A stretch of 64,000 nucleotides of DNA from Gemmatimonadales bacterium (GTDB lineage: Bacteria > Gemmatimonadota > Gemmatimonadetes > Gemmatimonadales > GWC2-71-9). Location: contig DASUJH010000013.1 of NCBI GenBank assembly GCA_036279355.1, positions 1-64,000 of the forward strand, written 5' to 3'. The notes beneath the pieces are model-generated. The model made no database searches and was not told the origin of the DNA. It saw only the letters and a list, made by a program, of their open reading frames with translations. A program made the translations under genes and the position numbers. Below are positions 16,052 to 25,386 of this stretch, one piece after another; position 1 is the first letter of the stretch, and every line of letters begins with the position of its first letter.

Positions 16052-18628
16052 CTAGTGCCGGAACCCCTGCGAGAGCGGCACCACGTCCCGCGGATTGACC
16101 TCGTCGCCAAAGAGCAGCCGTCCCTCGCGGAACGACGCTCCCCTGAGCGTGAGCGCCAGCACCTCGCCCAGCTCCTGCACCAGGAAGACGTCGAGCTTGT
16201 CGCGCACCTCCTGCGGCAGATCCTCGAGGTCAGGCTCGTTCTCCTTGGGGAGAATGACCCGGGTGATCCCCGCCCGCACGGCGCCCAGCACCTTCTCCTT
16301 GACGCCGCCGATCGGCAGCACCCGCCCCCGAAGCGTGATCTCGCCCGTCATCGCGATGTCGTGCCGCACCGCGCGGCCGCTCATCGCCGAGACGATGGCC
16401 GAAGCCATCGTGACGCCGGCCGAGGGACCGTCCTTCGGTATGGCGCCGGCGGGCACGTGGACGTGGATGTCGCGGTCGAACATCTCGTCCGGAATCTGAA
16501 GCGCGGCGGCGTGCGAGCGGGCGTACGTCCACGCCGCCCGGGCCGATTCCTTCATCACGTCGCCCAACTGGCCGGTGAGCACCAGCTCGCCCTTGCCGCG
16601 CATCGTGCTCGCCTCGACGAACATGATGTCACCGCCCGTCGGCGTGTAGTACATCCCGGTCGCGACTCCGACCTCGTCCTCCCGCGCCGCCTTCTCGGGG
16701 TGTACCCGCGGCCGCCCGAGCAGATCATCCACCATCGCCTTGTCGACGGTGAGCCGCTCGACGTCGCGCGCGGCGATCTTCCGCGCCACCTTCCGCGCGA
16801 GCCGCCCGATTTCGCGCTCGAGCTGCCGCACCCCGCTCTCGCGGGTGTAGCCGGTGATCACCTCCGCCAATGCCTCGTCGGTGATCTCGAGCTGATCCGG
16901 CGTGACACCGTTCTCCATGAACTGGCGCGGGATCAGATACTGCCGCGCGATCTGCTGCTTCTCCCGCTCGGTATAACCGGAGAACTCCACCGTCTCCATC
17001 CGGTCCAGCAGCGGACCCGGGATACTCTGGATGAAGTTGGCCGTGCAGATGAACAGCACTTCGCTCAGGTCGAACGGCACGCCGAGGTAGTGGTCCACGA
17101 ACGAATCGTTCTGGGCCGGGTCGAGCACCTCGAGGAGCGCGCTCGCCGGGTCGCCCTGGAACGAGATGCCAAGCTTGTCGACCTCGTCGAGCAGGAAGAC
17201 CGGATTCTTGGTGCCGGCCTGTTTCATTCCCTGCACGATGCGGCCGGGCATGGCGCCGACGTAGGTGCGCCGGTGGCCGCGGATGTCCGCCTCGTCCCGC
17301 GCGCCGCCGAGCGAGATGCGGACGTACTTCCGCCCCATCGCTCGCGCGATCGACTTGGCAATGGACGTCTTGCCGACGCCCGGGGGTCCGACGAAGAGCA
17401 GGATCGGGCCCTTGGAGACCTTGTCGTCCTCGTTGCCCGCGACCGGCCGGTTGGGCTCGGGCACCGTGGCGGTGGCCACCGGCGTGTCCGTGGATTCGCC
17501 CGCCGCGACTTCGGCATCGTGCTTCAAGGCCTTCTCGTCACCCTTGCCGTCGGTGGCGGGTTCGTCGCTTTCGGCGTGACTGGCGGAGCGCCGCGCCGCG
17601 CCCCTGAGCTGCCGCACCGCAAGGAACTCGAGCACCCGGTCCTTCACGTCGCTTAGCGCATAGTGGTCCTCATCGAGGATGCGCTGGGCCTCGCGCAGGT
17701 CCAGGTGGTCCTGGGTGCGCACGTTCCATGGCAGCTCCGCGATGTTCTCGAGGAAGGTCCGGATGACCTGCGACTCCATCGACTCACGACCGATCCGGCT
17801 GAGCCGCCCGAGCTCGCGGTCCACTTCCTTCCGGGCCTCGGCCGGGAGGTCGAGCCCCTCGAGCTTCTGCTTCAGCTCCTCGAACTCGCTGCTCCCCTCC
17901 TCGTCCTCCCCCAGCTCCTTGCGGATCTGCTTCAACTGCTCGCGCAGGAACATCTCCCGCTGCCGCTCGCCCAGCTCCTCCTGGACCTGCGACTTGATGT
18001 CCTCCTGCGCGTCGAGCAGGCTGATCTGCCGCTGCACGTGCACCAGCACGCGCCGGAGCCGCTCCTCGACCGAGAGAGTCTCGAGGAGCTGCTGCCGCTG
18101 CTGCGGGGTGATGTCGATGTAGCCGGCAACGAGGTCGGCAAAGCGCCCGGCCTCGTTGACGCCGGCCAGCACCTGCTGGACGACCTCCTCCGGCAACCCG
18201 GACTTCTGCCCGAGCTCCGCCGCCCGAAGCCGCGCCTCGCGATGGAGGGCCACGAACGCCGCATCATCTGCGTTGAGCGGCAATAGCTCCTCGGCATCGC
18301 GCACCACGGCCTGCAGGTAGCCGTCCTTCTCGCCGTAGTGCAGCGCGATCCCGCGCCGCTCGCCGTGGAGCAGCAACTGCATGCCCGAAAGCCCGCGCTG
18401 CATCTGCCCGATGCGCGCGATGGTGCCGATGGTGTACAACGCTTCAGGGGTGACGCTCTCCACGTTCTGGCGCTGCGACACGGCGAACACCAGCCGCTCG
18501 GGCGTGGTGAGTGCCGCTTCGATGGCGCGCAGCGTGGCGGGCCGACCGGCCCCGATGGGGGCGGTGACGCCAGGGAAGAGTACGACCTCCCTCAAGGGGA
18601 GGACCGGCAGGGTCAGCCGTTCAGCCAT
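16052..18628 (-). CDS. lon: ATP-dependent protease Lon
   Basis: The 858-residue protein has all Lon parts in order: N-terminal substrate domain ([17 protein letters not shown]), a long coiled-coil region, and AAA+ module with Walker A GPPGVGKT near residue 413 and Walker [12 protein letters not shown]. The protease domain has the Ser in [13 protein letters not shown] near residue 735 and the Lys in [15 protein letters not shown]. It degrades damaged and regulatory proteins in the cytoplasm. A low-complexity insert rich in Glu, Asp, Ala and Thr (about 55 residues, around [18 protein letters not shown]) sits just before Walker A. It is absent from most Lon proteins and probably forms a flexible loop. 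The start at 18628 matches the family; GAGGAG lies 11 bases ahead. Confidence 0.97.
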   Translation of the reverse strand: MAERLTLPVLPLREVVLFPGVTAPIGAGRPATLRAIEAALTTPERLVFAVSQRQNVESVTPEALYTIGTIARIGQMQRGLSGMQLLLHGERRGIALHYGEKDGYLQAVVRDAEELLPLNADDAAFVALHREARLRAAELGQKSGLPEEVVQQVLAGVNEAGRFADLVAGYIDITPQQRQQLLETLSVEERLRRVLVHVQRQISLLDAQEDIKSQVQEELGERQREMFLREQLKQIRKELGEDEEGSSEFEELKQKLEGLDLPAEARKEVDRELGRLSRIGRESMESQVIRTFLENIAELPWNVRTQDHLDLREAQRILDEDHYALSDVKDRVLEFLAVRQLRGAARRSASHAESDEPATDGKGDEKALKHDAEVAAGESTDTPVATATVPEPNRPVAGNEDDKVSKGPILLFVGPPGVGKTSIAKSIARAMGRKYVRISLGGARDEADIRGHRRTYVGAMPGRIVQGMKQAGTKNPVFLLDEVDKLGISFQGDPASALLEVLDPAQNDSFVDHYLGVPFDLSEVLFICTANFIQSIPGPLLDRMETVEFSGYTEREKQQIARQYLIPRQFMENGVTPDQLEITDEALAEVITGYTRESGVRQLEREIGRLARKVARKIAARDVERLTVDKAMVDDLLGRPRVHPEKAAREDEVGVATGMYYTPTGGDIMFVEASTMRGKGELVLTGQLGDVMKESARAAWTYARSHAAALQIPDEMFDRDIHVHVPAGAIPKDGPSAGVTMASAIVSAMSGRAVRHDIAMTGEITLRGRVLPIGGVKEKVLGAVRAGITRVILPKENEPDLEDLPQEVRDKLDVFLVQELGEVLALTLRGASFREGRLLFGDEVNPRDVVPLSQGFRH

Positions 18629-19016
18629 GTTGTCTATCGCTCCTCAATGCCCCTCGCAGGGCGGGATGACGCATGAAACGCGAGCCGGCCCCTCGAAGCA
18701 TCCAGCGTGCCATGCATGGGGGCCGACTCGCTGTTGCCCCTAAACAAGTTACGGAGCGGCTCGGTTCCCCTGCCTCGTGCTGCCGAAGGCCTGAGATACC
18801 TGAAATGTCGGGCCGCGAAGTACGCGCTGCCACATTGACACCGGATGCGGATCAGCGATGCCCGCGAGCGCCGGCTTGCGCGCCGGCATCCGCCCGCATG
18901 TTGCCGCGGGCCGGACATACGCGCAGATTCCTCGCGTCTATGGCGCTGCCCGCCCTGCTCGACCCCCGACCGATCTAGCGCACCGGCTCGGCTGAACCTG
19001 TGAGGCAACGCACGCG
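18629..19016. other. 388-base gap between divergent lon and the Ser/Thr kinase gene
   Basis: I see no convincing gene here; the open frames are short and unlike proteins. It must hold the promoters for lon (leftward) and the kinase (rightward). One candidate for the latter is listed at 18901-18929. A CTTG...CCCCAT pair reading towards lon recalls a heat-shock promoter but its spacing is about 20 bases, too long. Confidence 0.6.
18901..18929 (+). promoter_or_regulatory. Possible promoter of the Ser/Thr kinase gene
   Basis: TTGCCG (18901-18906) and CAGATT (18924-18929) are 17 bases apart and lie about 90 bases before the kinase ATG. The match to the sigma-70 pattern is moderate and other sites are possible. 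Confidence 0.3.
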
Positions 19017-20906
19017 ATGACCAACCCACCCGACCAGCCGCTGCCGGTACGCCTTGCCAAGGCGCTCGGGACGGCATACACCGTCGAGGGGGAAATCGGT
19101 CGCGGCGGCATGGGTGTTGTCTACCGCGCCCGCGACGAGCGCTTGCAGCGCCGGGTCGCGATCAAGGTCCTCCCGCCCGAGCTTGCCTTCCAGAGCGACA
19201 TCCGCGAGCGCTTCACCCGCGAGGCGCAGACGGCGGCGCGCCTCTCTCACCCGCACATCGTGCCGATCCACACCGTCGGCGACGGCGAGGGGCTGGTCTA
19301 CTTCGTCATGGGCTACGTCGACGGCGAGTCGGTGGCCGCACGCATCAAGCGGCGGGGCCGGCTCCCGGTGGAAGAGGTGCGCCGGATCATGCGCGAGACG
19401 GCAGACGCACTGAGCGCCGCCCACGCGCTGGGCGTGATCCATCGCGACATCAAGCCCGACAACATCCTGCTCGAGGGCACCCGCGGCCGGGTGATGGTGA
19501 CCGACTTCGGCATCGCGAAGGCGCTCTCCGGAAGCTCGGGCGCCACGCTCACCGGTGCGGGAGTCGCCATCGGCACGCCCTCGTTCATGAGCCCGGAGCA
19601 GGCGGCCGGTGAGCGTGAGATCGATGGCCGGAGCGATCTCTACAGCCTCGGCATCGTAGGCTACCAGATGCTCACGGGCGAGCTGCCGTTCCAGGCGCCC
19701 ACGGTTGCCGGCATCCTGATGAAGCAGATCACGGAGCCCGCGCCGGACGTGGCGATGCACCGCCCGGACGCACCCGAAGATCTTGCGCTCGCAGTGAGCC
19801 GATGCCTCGAGAAGGATCCCGAGAACCGCTGGCCCAGCGCCGACGCGCTCCGCCGCGCGCTCGAGAGCCGGAACGTCGGCGGCTACCGGCCGACCGGACT
19901 CGGCTGGCGCGCGGCGCCCGGGGGCAGGCCGCGCGACGGCACGGCCCGGCGCTCGCTCGCCGGCCCCGCGGCGGGCACGGGGCGCCCGGGTCTGCCGCGC
20001 CCCGGCACGCGCCCGGGCACCGCAAGACCGAGCCCGGGCAGAGCACCGATTCAACGGACCTCCCGCCCGCTCGCCACCGACGACCGCGCGGTTCCGGACA
20101 CCGGTGAGCCTCAGATCGTGCTCAGGGTGCGGGCGAAGTTTGCCCGGTGGGCGGCGGTCTCGGGCGGCCTCTTTTTCATCAACATCGCCACCGGCATCCA
20201 GGACCCCTGGTTCCTGATCCCCACCGCGGCCATCGGCATCGGTCTGCTCAAAGGGTACGGACTCCTCTGGCAGGCCGGCTATAGCTGGCGGGACGTGCTG
20301 ATGCGCCCTCCCGCGCCGGACGCGCTCGAATCCACCCAGGTGAAGGGCGGCAAACTCCCGCGCCAGCTCGCACCGCCCAAGGCGGACGAGTTCGGCGCGC
20401 AGCTCGCCGTCATCATGCAGGCCCACGGCGATCGGCAGGCGATCTACAAGCTGCTCGATCGCCTGCCGGCCTCGGAGCGCGAGCTGCTGCCGGAGATCGC
20501 AGCCACCGTAGACGGGCTCTACAACCGCGCCACCGACCTCGCGCGCACATTGCACGCGATGGACAGCAACCTGGACAGCGGCGGCCTCGCCCATCTCGAC
20601 GATCGTATCGCCGCCATCCAGCGGGAGCCGGAGGACGCGGAGCGCGCCCGCCGGCTGGCGCTGCTCGAAAAGCAGCGCGACACGGTCAGCGATCTTCGGA
20701 GCCGGCGCAGTCTCGTGGCGAGCCATCTCGAATCGTGCGTGCTCGCCATGCAGAACGTGCGATTCGATCTGCTCCGGCTCCGCTCGGCCGGCGTCGATGC
20801 GGTCCTGGGCGACCTCACCAACGCCACCCAGCAGGCCAAGGCGCTCTCGCGCGACGTGGACAACGTGATCGCAGCGGCGGGCGAAGTCAGAGAAGCGATG
20901 CGCTGA
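19017..20906 (+). CDS. Membrane-linked Ser/Thr protein kinase
   Basis: The 629-residue protein is a Hanks-type kinase: glycine loop GRGGMGVVYRARD near residue 28, catalytic HRDIKPDN from residue 142, DFGIAKAL near 163, SPEQAAGE as activation segment end. After a Pro/Arg/Gly-rich linker (about 280-350) come two close hydrophobic segments (WAAVSGGLFFINIATGIQ and WFLIPTAAIGIGLLKGYGLL). A long charged helical tail (about 445-629), likely a coiled coil, lies on the cytoplasmic side. No PASTA or other outside sensor domain is present, so it likely responds to an inner signal or partner. Its last 20 bases overlap the convergent small gene at 20887. Confidence 0.92.
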   Translation: MTNPPDQPLPVRLAKALGTAYTVEGEIGRGGMGVVYRARDERLQRRVAIKVLPPELAFQSDIRERFTREAQTAARLSHPHIVPIHTVGDGEGLVYFVMGYVDGESVAARIKRRGRLPVEEVRRIMRETADALSAAHALGVIHRDIKPDNILLEGTRGRVMVTDFGIAKALSGSSGATLTGAGVAIGTPSFMSPEQAAGEREIDGRSDLYSLGIVGYQMLTGELPFQAPTVAGILMKQITEPAPDVAMHRPDAPEDLALAVSRCLEKDPENRWPSADALRRALESRNVGGYRPTGLGWRAAPGGRPRDGTARRSLAGPAAGTGRPGLPRPGTRPGTARPSPGRAPIQRTSRPLATDDRAVPDTGEPQIVLRVRAKFARWAAVSGGLFFINIATGIQDPWFLIPTAAIGIGLLKGYGLLWQAGYSWRDVLMRPPAPDALESTQVKGGKLPRQLAPPKADEFGAQLAVIMQAHGDRQAIYKLLDRLPASERELLPEIAATVDGLYNRATDLARTLHAMDSNLDSGGLAHLDDRIAAIQREPEDAERARRLALLEKQRDTVSDLRSRRSLVASHLESCVLAMQNVRFDLLRLRSAGVDAVLGDLTNATQQAKALSRDVDNVIAAAGEVREAMR

Positions 20907-21051
20907 GCTCGGCTCCGATCCGCCTCACCTCCCGCACCGTTTCCAGCCAAGTCAGCATGTCGTCCACCATGCGGTGGCCCAGGGCGCGAAGGTCGGCCCA
21001 GCTCTCGGGATCGAACGACTCTTCGGCACGGCGGCCGTCGTGCGCCGTCAT
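20887..21051 (-). CDS. 54-residue ORF resembling the N-terminus of a PLP decarboxylase
   Basis: The frame starts with ATG overlapping the RES toxin stop (ATGA) and ends inside the 3' end of the convergent kinase gene. Its middle, DPESWADLRALGHRMVDDML followed by TWLETVRE, resembles the N-terminal helices of aromatic-amino-acid decarboxylases (group II PLP enzymes). All catalytic parts are missing, so it is either a truncated remnant or a small protein of the toxin-antitoxin operon. The coupled start suggests that it is translated. Function unknown. Confidence 0.5.
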   Translation of the reverse strand: MTAHDGRRAEESFDPESWADLRALGHRMVDDMLTWLETVREVRRIGAELSASLL

Positions 21052-21515
21052 GGAGTGGCGAGCCCGCCGGCGGCCAGACGGGCGTCGCACGGCACGGTGA
21101 TGCGCTGAATCTCAAGCACCCGCGCGAAGTCGGGGTGGAGAGGATTGACGAGAACGTTCAGCTCAAACGGACGGGCAACCATCGCGGGGACGAGAAGCGC
21201 CACGCTCCGGCGTTCCGCGAGCCAGCGATCACCGAACGCGCGCGCCGCGGCCGATGCCTCGGCATCCCACCCCGGGAGCGACTCGGATGCCAGCCGCTCG
21301 ACCCCGCCGTCCGGCACGTCGAGCTGCGCCACGTGGTGCGCACCGGGCAGGCGTATGCCGTCGCGGTGCACCAGGATCTCGAGCAGCGTGTTGGCGTAGC
21401 TAACGGCCGCGTATACGACGGGGCGCCCGCGCGAGTTCCAGCGGCCGCCCCGCTCCGCCGCGCCGGTGCCGTCGAGCGGCGCGTACTTGACCTTGCAGGT
21501 GCGATACGCGAGCAC
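21048..21515 (-). CDS. RES-domain toxin of a type II toxin-antitoxin module
   Basis: The 155-residue protein is a RES domain: YRTCKVKYAPLDG, then the signature GGRWNSRGRPVVYAA followed by SYANTLLEILVH, which supply the conserved Arg, Glu and Ser/Tyr positions. Studied RES toxins (MbcT, ParT and others) destroy NAD+ or modify PRPP synthetase. The Xre-type antitoxin gene ends 2 bases upstream, the usual order for this pair. Size is normal. A small gene overlaps its stop. The domain looks intact, so the toxin should be active unless bound by its antitoxin. Confidence 0.92.
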   Translation of the reverse strand: MLAYRTCKVKYAPLDGTGAAERGGRWNSRGRPVVYAAVSYANTLLEILVHRDGIRLPGAHHVAQLDVPDGGVERLASESLPGWDAEASAAARAFGDRWLAERRSVALLVPAMVARPFELNVLVNPLHPDFARVLEIQRITVPCDARLAAGGLATP

Positions 21516-21517
21516 GC

Positions 21518-21958
21518 TCAGACCGGCAGGCTGTACTCCAGTTTCCAGAGCACGTCTTCGACCTGGCGCGCGCCCAGGTCCGTGCGGGCGAGCTCGATGG
21601 GCGGCCGCCCGCCGAACAGCGCGTGCGGCGTCTGCAGGAAGGCGCGGGCTTCCTCGGCCGACTCGAGCACCCGCTCGGCCAGCGCCATGAGCCGCGCGAT
21701 GCGCTCGGCGCGCTCGCTCTCTTCCAGGGTGAGCGGCTGCCCATCCCGGAGGCGCCGCTCGAGTGTGGCCCGCGGCGCCACCACACGCTCGACCCGCCGT
21801 GCCTCGGCCGGCGAGCGGCCGACGTACCGCGCGACCCGGCGCGCGGTGCTTGCGGGGAGCCCCCGCTGCAACCGGCGAAGCAGCTCGGTGGGTGTGCGCA
21901 CCCGCTCGCGGAGGAGGTTGCCGCCCAGGATTTCGGCGACCTTGTGGATGTCGGTCAT
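21518..21958 (-). CDS. Xre/MbcA/ParS-type antitoxin (DUF2384)
   Basis: The 146-residue protein has an Xre-like helix-turn-helix part (ELLRRLQRGLPASTARRVAR, then LTLEESERAERIARLMALAE). The C-terminal toxin-binding domain of this family ends in ALFGGRPPIELARTDLGARQ and VEDVLWKLEYSLPV. It neutralises the RES toxin encoded just downstream and should repress the module. The inverted repeat right upstream (21975-22014) is the probable operator. The ATG at 21958 follows TGAGGG closely. Confidence 0.92.
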   Translation of the reverse strand: MTDIHKVAEILGGNLLRERVRTPTELLRRLQRGLPASTARRVARYVGRSPAEARRVERVVAPRATLERRLRDGQPLTLEESERAERIARLMALAERVLESAEEARAFLQTPHALFGGRPPIELARTDLGARQVEDVLWKLEYSLPV

Positions 21959-21974
21959 GGGCCCTCAGGCGCGG

Positions 21975-22021
21975 GTGGACCAGATGAGCACTAATCTATG
22001 CCCATCTGGTCCACTGGGAAA
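21975..22021 (-). promoter_or_regulatory. Toxin-antitoxin promoter inside a 16-bp inverted repeat (operator)
   Basis: The arms at 21975-21990 and 21999-22014 are inverted copies matching at 15 of 16 positions, with an 8-base centre. Reading leftward, TTTCCC (22021-22016) and TAGATT (21998-21993) are 17 bases apart and form a promoter whose spacer and -10 box are covered by the repeat. Binding of the Xre antitoxin here would block transcription. The same hairpin may also end the preceding E1 gene, whose stop is at 22031. Confidence 0.75.
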
Positions 22022-22030
22022 GCCCAGCGA

Positions 22031-24160
22031 TCAGAACTCCGCCAGCTCGCTCATCGCCTGCTTCAAGGTTCCGACCTGCGGCAGGATCACTTCTTCCAGC
22101 TCGGGCGCGTAAGCCACGAAGGTGTCCGTCGCGGCCAGGCGGCGCACCGGCGCGTCCAGCCATGCGAACGACTGGTCGGCAATGCGCGCGGCGATCTCCG
22201 CCCCGTACCCCCACGAGAGTGCATCCTCGTAGGCCACGAGCACGCGGTTGGTCTTCCGCACCGAGGCCTCGATCGCGGCCCAGTCGACCGGCGAGAGCGA
22301 GCGCAGATCGAGCACCTCGACCTTGAGCCCACGCTCGGCCTCCAGCTCTTTGGCCGCCACCAGCGCGCGCTGCACCACGGCGCCGTAGGTGATCACGCTG
22401 AGATCACTCCCCTCGCGCACCACCTTTGCCTTGCCGAACGGAATCATGAAGTTCGGGCCGGGATTCGGCGCCTTGTTGTAGGCCTGGCGATAGAGGTGTT
22501 TGTGCTCCAGGAAGAGCACCGGGTCCTCGCAACGGATGGCGGTGCGAAGCAGGCCGTTCGCATCGAGCGCAGTGGCGGGACAGATCACGCGGAGCCCGGG
22601 CACGCCGGTGAACACGGCGGCGCCGGTCTGCGAATGGTACGGACCGCCGCCCTTGAGGTATCCGCCGTAACTCACCCGCACTACGACCGGCGCGGACCAC
22701 GCGTTGTTCGAGCGCCACCGCATCGTGGCCAGCTCGTCGCGGAGCTGCATGTACGCCGGCCAGATGTAGTCGAAGAACTGCACCTCGACCACGGGCTTGA
22801 GCCCCCGCTGCGCGAGCCCGATGGCGCGCCCCACGATGTTGGCTTCCGCGAGCGGCGAATTGTAGACCCGGTCGCTGCCGAAGGCGCGCTGCAGGCCCCA
22901 GGTGACCTTGAAGACCCCGCCCTTCCCCTTCACCGAGCCGAGACTTTCCTCGCGGCTGCAGTCGGCCACGTCCTCGCCGAAGACGAGGATGCGGGGGTCG
23001 CGCGCCATCTCCTCGCGCAAGCAGACATTGAGCAGGTCGACCATGGTCGTCGGATCGCCCGTGAAGTGGGGGTCGTCCTCGGTGTCGAACTGCTCGGAGG
23101 TGGGGTCCACCTCCATCGAGTAGACGTGGTGAGAGACCGTGTCACGCGCGGGCTGCGGTGCGGCGAGCGCCGCCTCCGTGGCACTCCGCAGCTCGTCGTC
23201 GACCCGCTCCTTCACCGCGTCGATTTCTGCCTGAGTGGCAATGCCTTCCGCCAGCAGATAGGCGGGAAAGCGGCGGAGCGGGTCGCGCTCGGCATCGGCC
23301 TGGCGCTCGGCGGGGGTGCGGTACTGCACCTCGTCGTCCGAGAGCGAGTGACTGTAGGGCCGGATGACGTGCGCATGGACCAGCGCGGGGCCCTTTCGAG
23401 CGCGGCAGTACTCATGCGCCCGCGCCAGCGTCTCGTACGACGCGAGCAGGTCGCAGCCGTCGACCTCCTCGATGAACAGTCCGGGAAAGCCGGTCACGAG
23501 CTTGGAAATGGATCCGCCCGCCGTGTTCACTTCGACAGGCACCGAGATCGCGTAGCCGTTGTCTTCCACCAGGAACACGACCGGAAGCGCGAGGTTGCAG
23601 GCGGTGTTGAGCGCCTCCCAGAACTCGCCCTCGCTCGTGGTGCCGTCGCCGGTGGAGCAGAGCACCACCTCGTCGGCGTGATAGCGGTCATCGCGCTCGG
23701 CGAGCGCGGGCACGCCGGTGTATCGCAGCCACGCCTCGGCCGCGCCTACCGCCTGGAGGAACTGCGTGCCGGTAGGACTTGAGACGCTCACGATGTTGAG
23801 GTCCCGGTAGCCCCAGTGCGATGGCATCTGGCGCCCGCCCGAGTTCGGGTCGGCGGCGGCACCTACGGCCGAGAGGAGCTGCTCGGTGGCCGTCATGCCG
23901 AGGCCGAGACAGAGGGCGCGATCGCGATAGTAGAGATAGAACCAGTCGTATGCGGGCCGGAACACGCGGGAGGCAGCGGCGAGCACCGCTTCGTGTCCCG
24001 CGCCCGAGATCTGGAAGAAGATGCGGTTCTGGCGCTTGAGCTGGATCTCGCGGTCGTCGATGCGCCGCGAGAGCAGCATGATGCGGTAGAGCTCGAGCAG
24101 GTCAGCCTTGTCCAGAGGCTTCGCGGCGGCGCGGGCTCGGCTGGAAGCGCGTGTGGCCAT
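22031..24160 (-). CDS. 2-oxoacid dehydrogenase E1, fused alpha and beta subunits
   Basis: The 709-residue protein joins an E1 alpha part (thiamine site [19 protein letters not shown]) to an E1 beta part ([15 protein letters not shown], then [20 protein letters not shown] and [11 protein letters not shown]). The fusion is typical of branched-chain 2-oxoacid or pyruvate dehydrogenases in several phyla; which acid is used cannot be fixed. It decarboxylates the 2-oxoacid and passes the acyl group to the E2 lipoyl arm; E2 and E3 genes are not in the window. I chose the ATG at 24160, with GGAG 4 bases ahead. The small gene upstream is 11 bases away and likely cotranscribed. Confidence 0.9.
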   Translation of the reverse strand: MATRASSRARAAAKPLDKADLLELYRIMLLSRRIDDREIQLKRQNRIFFQISGAGHEAVLAAASRVFRPAYDWFYLYYRDRALCLGLGMTATEQLLSAVGAAADPNSGGRQMPSHWGYRDLNIVSVSSPTGTQFLQAVGAAEAWLRYTGVPALAERDDRYHADEVVLCSTGDGTTSEGEFWEALNTACNLALPVVFLVEDNGYAISVPVEVNTAGGSISKLVTGFPGLFIEEVDGCDLLASYETLARAHEYCRARKGPALVHAHVIRPYSHSLSDDEVQYRTPAERQADAERDPLRRFPAYLLAEGIATQAEIDAVKERVDDELRSATEAALAAPQPARDTVSHHVYSMEVDPTSEQFDTEDDPHFTGDPTTMVDLLNVCLREEMARDPRILVFGEDVADCSREESLGSVKGKGGVFKVTWGLQRAFGSDRVYNSPLAEANIVGRAIGLAQRGLKPVVEVQFFDYIWPAYMQLRDELATMRWRSNNAWSAPVVVRVSYGGYLKGGGPYHSQTGAAVFTGVPGLRVICPATALDANGLLRTAIRCEDPVLFLEHKHLYRQAYNKAPNPGPNFMIPFGKAKVVREGSDLSVITYGAVVQRALVAAKELEAERGLKVEVLDLRSLSPVDWAAIEASVRKTNRVLVAYEDALSWGYGAEIAARIADQSFAWLDAPVRRLAATDTFVAYAPELEEVILPQVGTLKQAMSELAEF

Positions 24161-24171
24161 GGAGCTCCGGT

Positions 24172-24414
24172 TCAGGGACGCGAGGTGAGGCGCCGCAGGG
24201 CCTGGAGCCGCTCGAGCGCGGAGCCGCCGCTCGCTGCGGGTGCCACGGAGAAGAGATCCCGGATGTCGAGCAGGATCTCGAGCATGAGTTGGTCGCGCAT
24301 GTAGGCGCTCTCCAGGTCCACCATGCGATTGGTCTCGCCCGAGGCCTTGGCGCGATCGTACGAATCTCGATAGATGCCATCGAGGTTGGCGAGAATCCGG
24401 TCGCGGGAGCGCAT
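24172..24414 (-). CDS. Small helical protein upstream of E1
   Basis: This 80-residue protein is highly helical and charged ([20 protein letters not shown], then [20 protein letters not shown], then [11 protein letters not shown]). I do not recognise the family. It lies 11 bases upstream of the dehydrogenase E1 gene on the same strand, which suggests cotranscription. It could be a regulatory or assembly partner, but nothing proves this. The longer frame up to 24621 would run antisense into the DJ-1 gene and is rejected. Confidence 0.65.
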   Translation of the reverse strand: MRSRDRILANLDGIYRDSYDRAKASGETNRMVDLESAYMRDQLMLEILLDIRDLFSVAPAASGGSALERLQALRRLTSRP

Positions 24415-24490
24415 GCACGGAAGATAGTGCGGCGGGGGCGGGCCGGTGAGGGTCGCCCTATATTCCGCCCACGCTAACAGGAGGCGCAAC

Positions 24491-25054
24491 ATGTCATTGC
24501 AGGGAATCACGGTGCTTTTCTTTGCCGGTCCGCTGTACGAGGACCTCGAGCTGTGGTATCCCAAGATCCGGCTCGAGGAAGAGGGCGCGAGGACGGTCGT
24601 GGCCGGCACCGGCGAGCGCACCTATCAGGGTAAGAAGGGCTATCCGATCACGGTCGATGCGCAGGTGGATGCGCTCTCCGGATCCGATTTCGACGGACTC
24701 GTCATTCCGGGCGGCTACGCGCCCGACATCATGCGGCGCTCGCCCAAGCTGCTCGCGCTCACCCGCGAGATCTTCGAGGCCGGAAAGCCGGTGGCTTTCA
24801 TCTGTCACGCCGGCTGGGTGCCGATCTCGGCGGGCATCGTGCGCGGCCGGCGCGGCACGAGCGTCGGGGCGATCAAGGACGATCTGGTCAATGCGGGGCT
24901 CCTCTGGGAGGACAGCCCGGTCGTGGTGGACCGCAATCTCATCTCATCGCGGACGCCGGCGGACCTCCCTCAGTTCATGCGCGCGTTGATCGAGGCGCTC
25001 GGGACGGGTGTGCCCACCGCAGCCAAGCGCTCGCCGGCGCAGGCACTCGCCTGA
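24491..25054 (+). CDS. DJ-1/PfpI family protein
   Basis: The 187-residue protein matches DJ-1/PfpI: opening ITVLFFAGPLYEDLELWYP, the Glu of LEEEGARTVVAG, the FDGLVIPGGYAPD loop and the nucleophile elbow AFICHAGWVPIS with its Cys-His pair. Members act as deglycases, chaperones or peptidases in stress; the exact reaction is unknown. GGAGG lies 6 bases ahead of the ATG at 24491, and TATATT (24459-24464) is a possible -10 box. The MazG-type gene follows with a TGATG overlap. Confidence 0.9.
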   Translation: MSLQGITVLFFAGPLYEDLELWYPKIRLEEEGARTVVAGTGERTYQGKKGYPITVDAQVDALSGSDFDGLVIPGGYAPDIMRRSPKLLALTREIFEAGKPVAFICHAGWVPISAGIVRGRRGTSVGAIKDDLVNAGLLWEDSPVVVDRNLISSRTPADLPQFMRALIEALGTGVPTAAKRSPAQALA

Positions 25055-25377
25055 TGTCGCTCGCCGAGGCGCAGCGGCGGGTCGACGCCTGGATCAGCCA
25101 GTTCGAAGAGGGCTACTTCCATCCGCTCACCAACGTCGCGCGGCTGGCCGAGGAAGTGGGCGAGCTGGCGCGCGAGGTGAACCACCGCTTCGGCCAGAAG
25201 ACCAAGAAGCGCGACGAGCCCGAAGGCGATCTCGGCATGGAGATGGCCGACGTCCTGTTCGTGCTCATCTGCATGGCCAACCGTGAAGGCATCGACCTCG
25301 ACGCCGCATTCGATCGGATGATGGAGAAGGTGGAGCGGCGGGACCGGAACCGTTGGACCAGAAAGCCGGCGGGCTGA
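25054..25377 (+). CDS. MazG-type nucleotide pyrophosphohydrolase
   Basis: The 107-residue protein has the MazG helices: LAEEVGELAREVNHRF supplies the ExxE metal site and EMADVLFVLICMAN the ExxD pair. It should hydrolyse nucleoside triphosphates to monophosphates, removing damaged or surplus nucleotides in the cytosol. Its ATG shares a base with the stop of the DJ-1 gene (TGATG). One-domain size is normal. The pairing of DJ-1 and MazG hints at a house-cleaning role. It converges on rsgA after 7 bases. Confidence 0.88.
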   Translation: MSLAEAQRRVDAWISQFEEGYFHPLTNVARLAEEVGELAREVNHRFGQKTKKRDEPEGDLGMEMADVLFVLICMANREGIDLDAAFDRMMEKVERRDRNRWTRKPAG

Positions 25378-25386
25378 CGGCCGGCT
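25364..25386. terminator. Hairpin shared by the convergent mazG-type gene and rsgA
   Basis: A 7-bp stem AGCCGGC / GCCGGCT with a 9-base loop spans both stop codons. No T-runs flank it, so termination is only suggested by position. Confidence 0.35.

Noticed and set aside
18650-18780. Heat-shock (sigma-32-like) promoter for lon
   Set aside because: CTTG and CCCCAT elements are present but about 20 bases apart, too far for the known spacing.
18634-19077. Possible leftward gene in the lon-kinase gap
   Set aside because: Arg/Ser-rich, no motif, and it overlaps the true kinase start.
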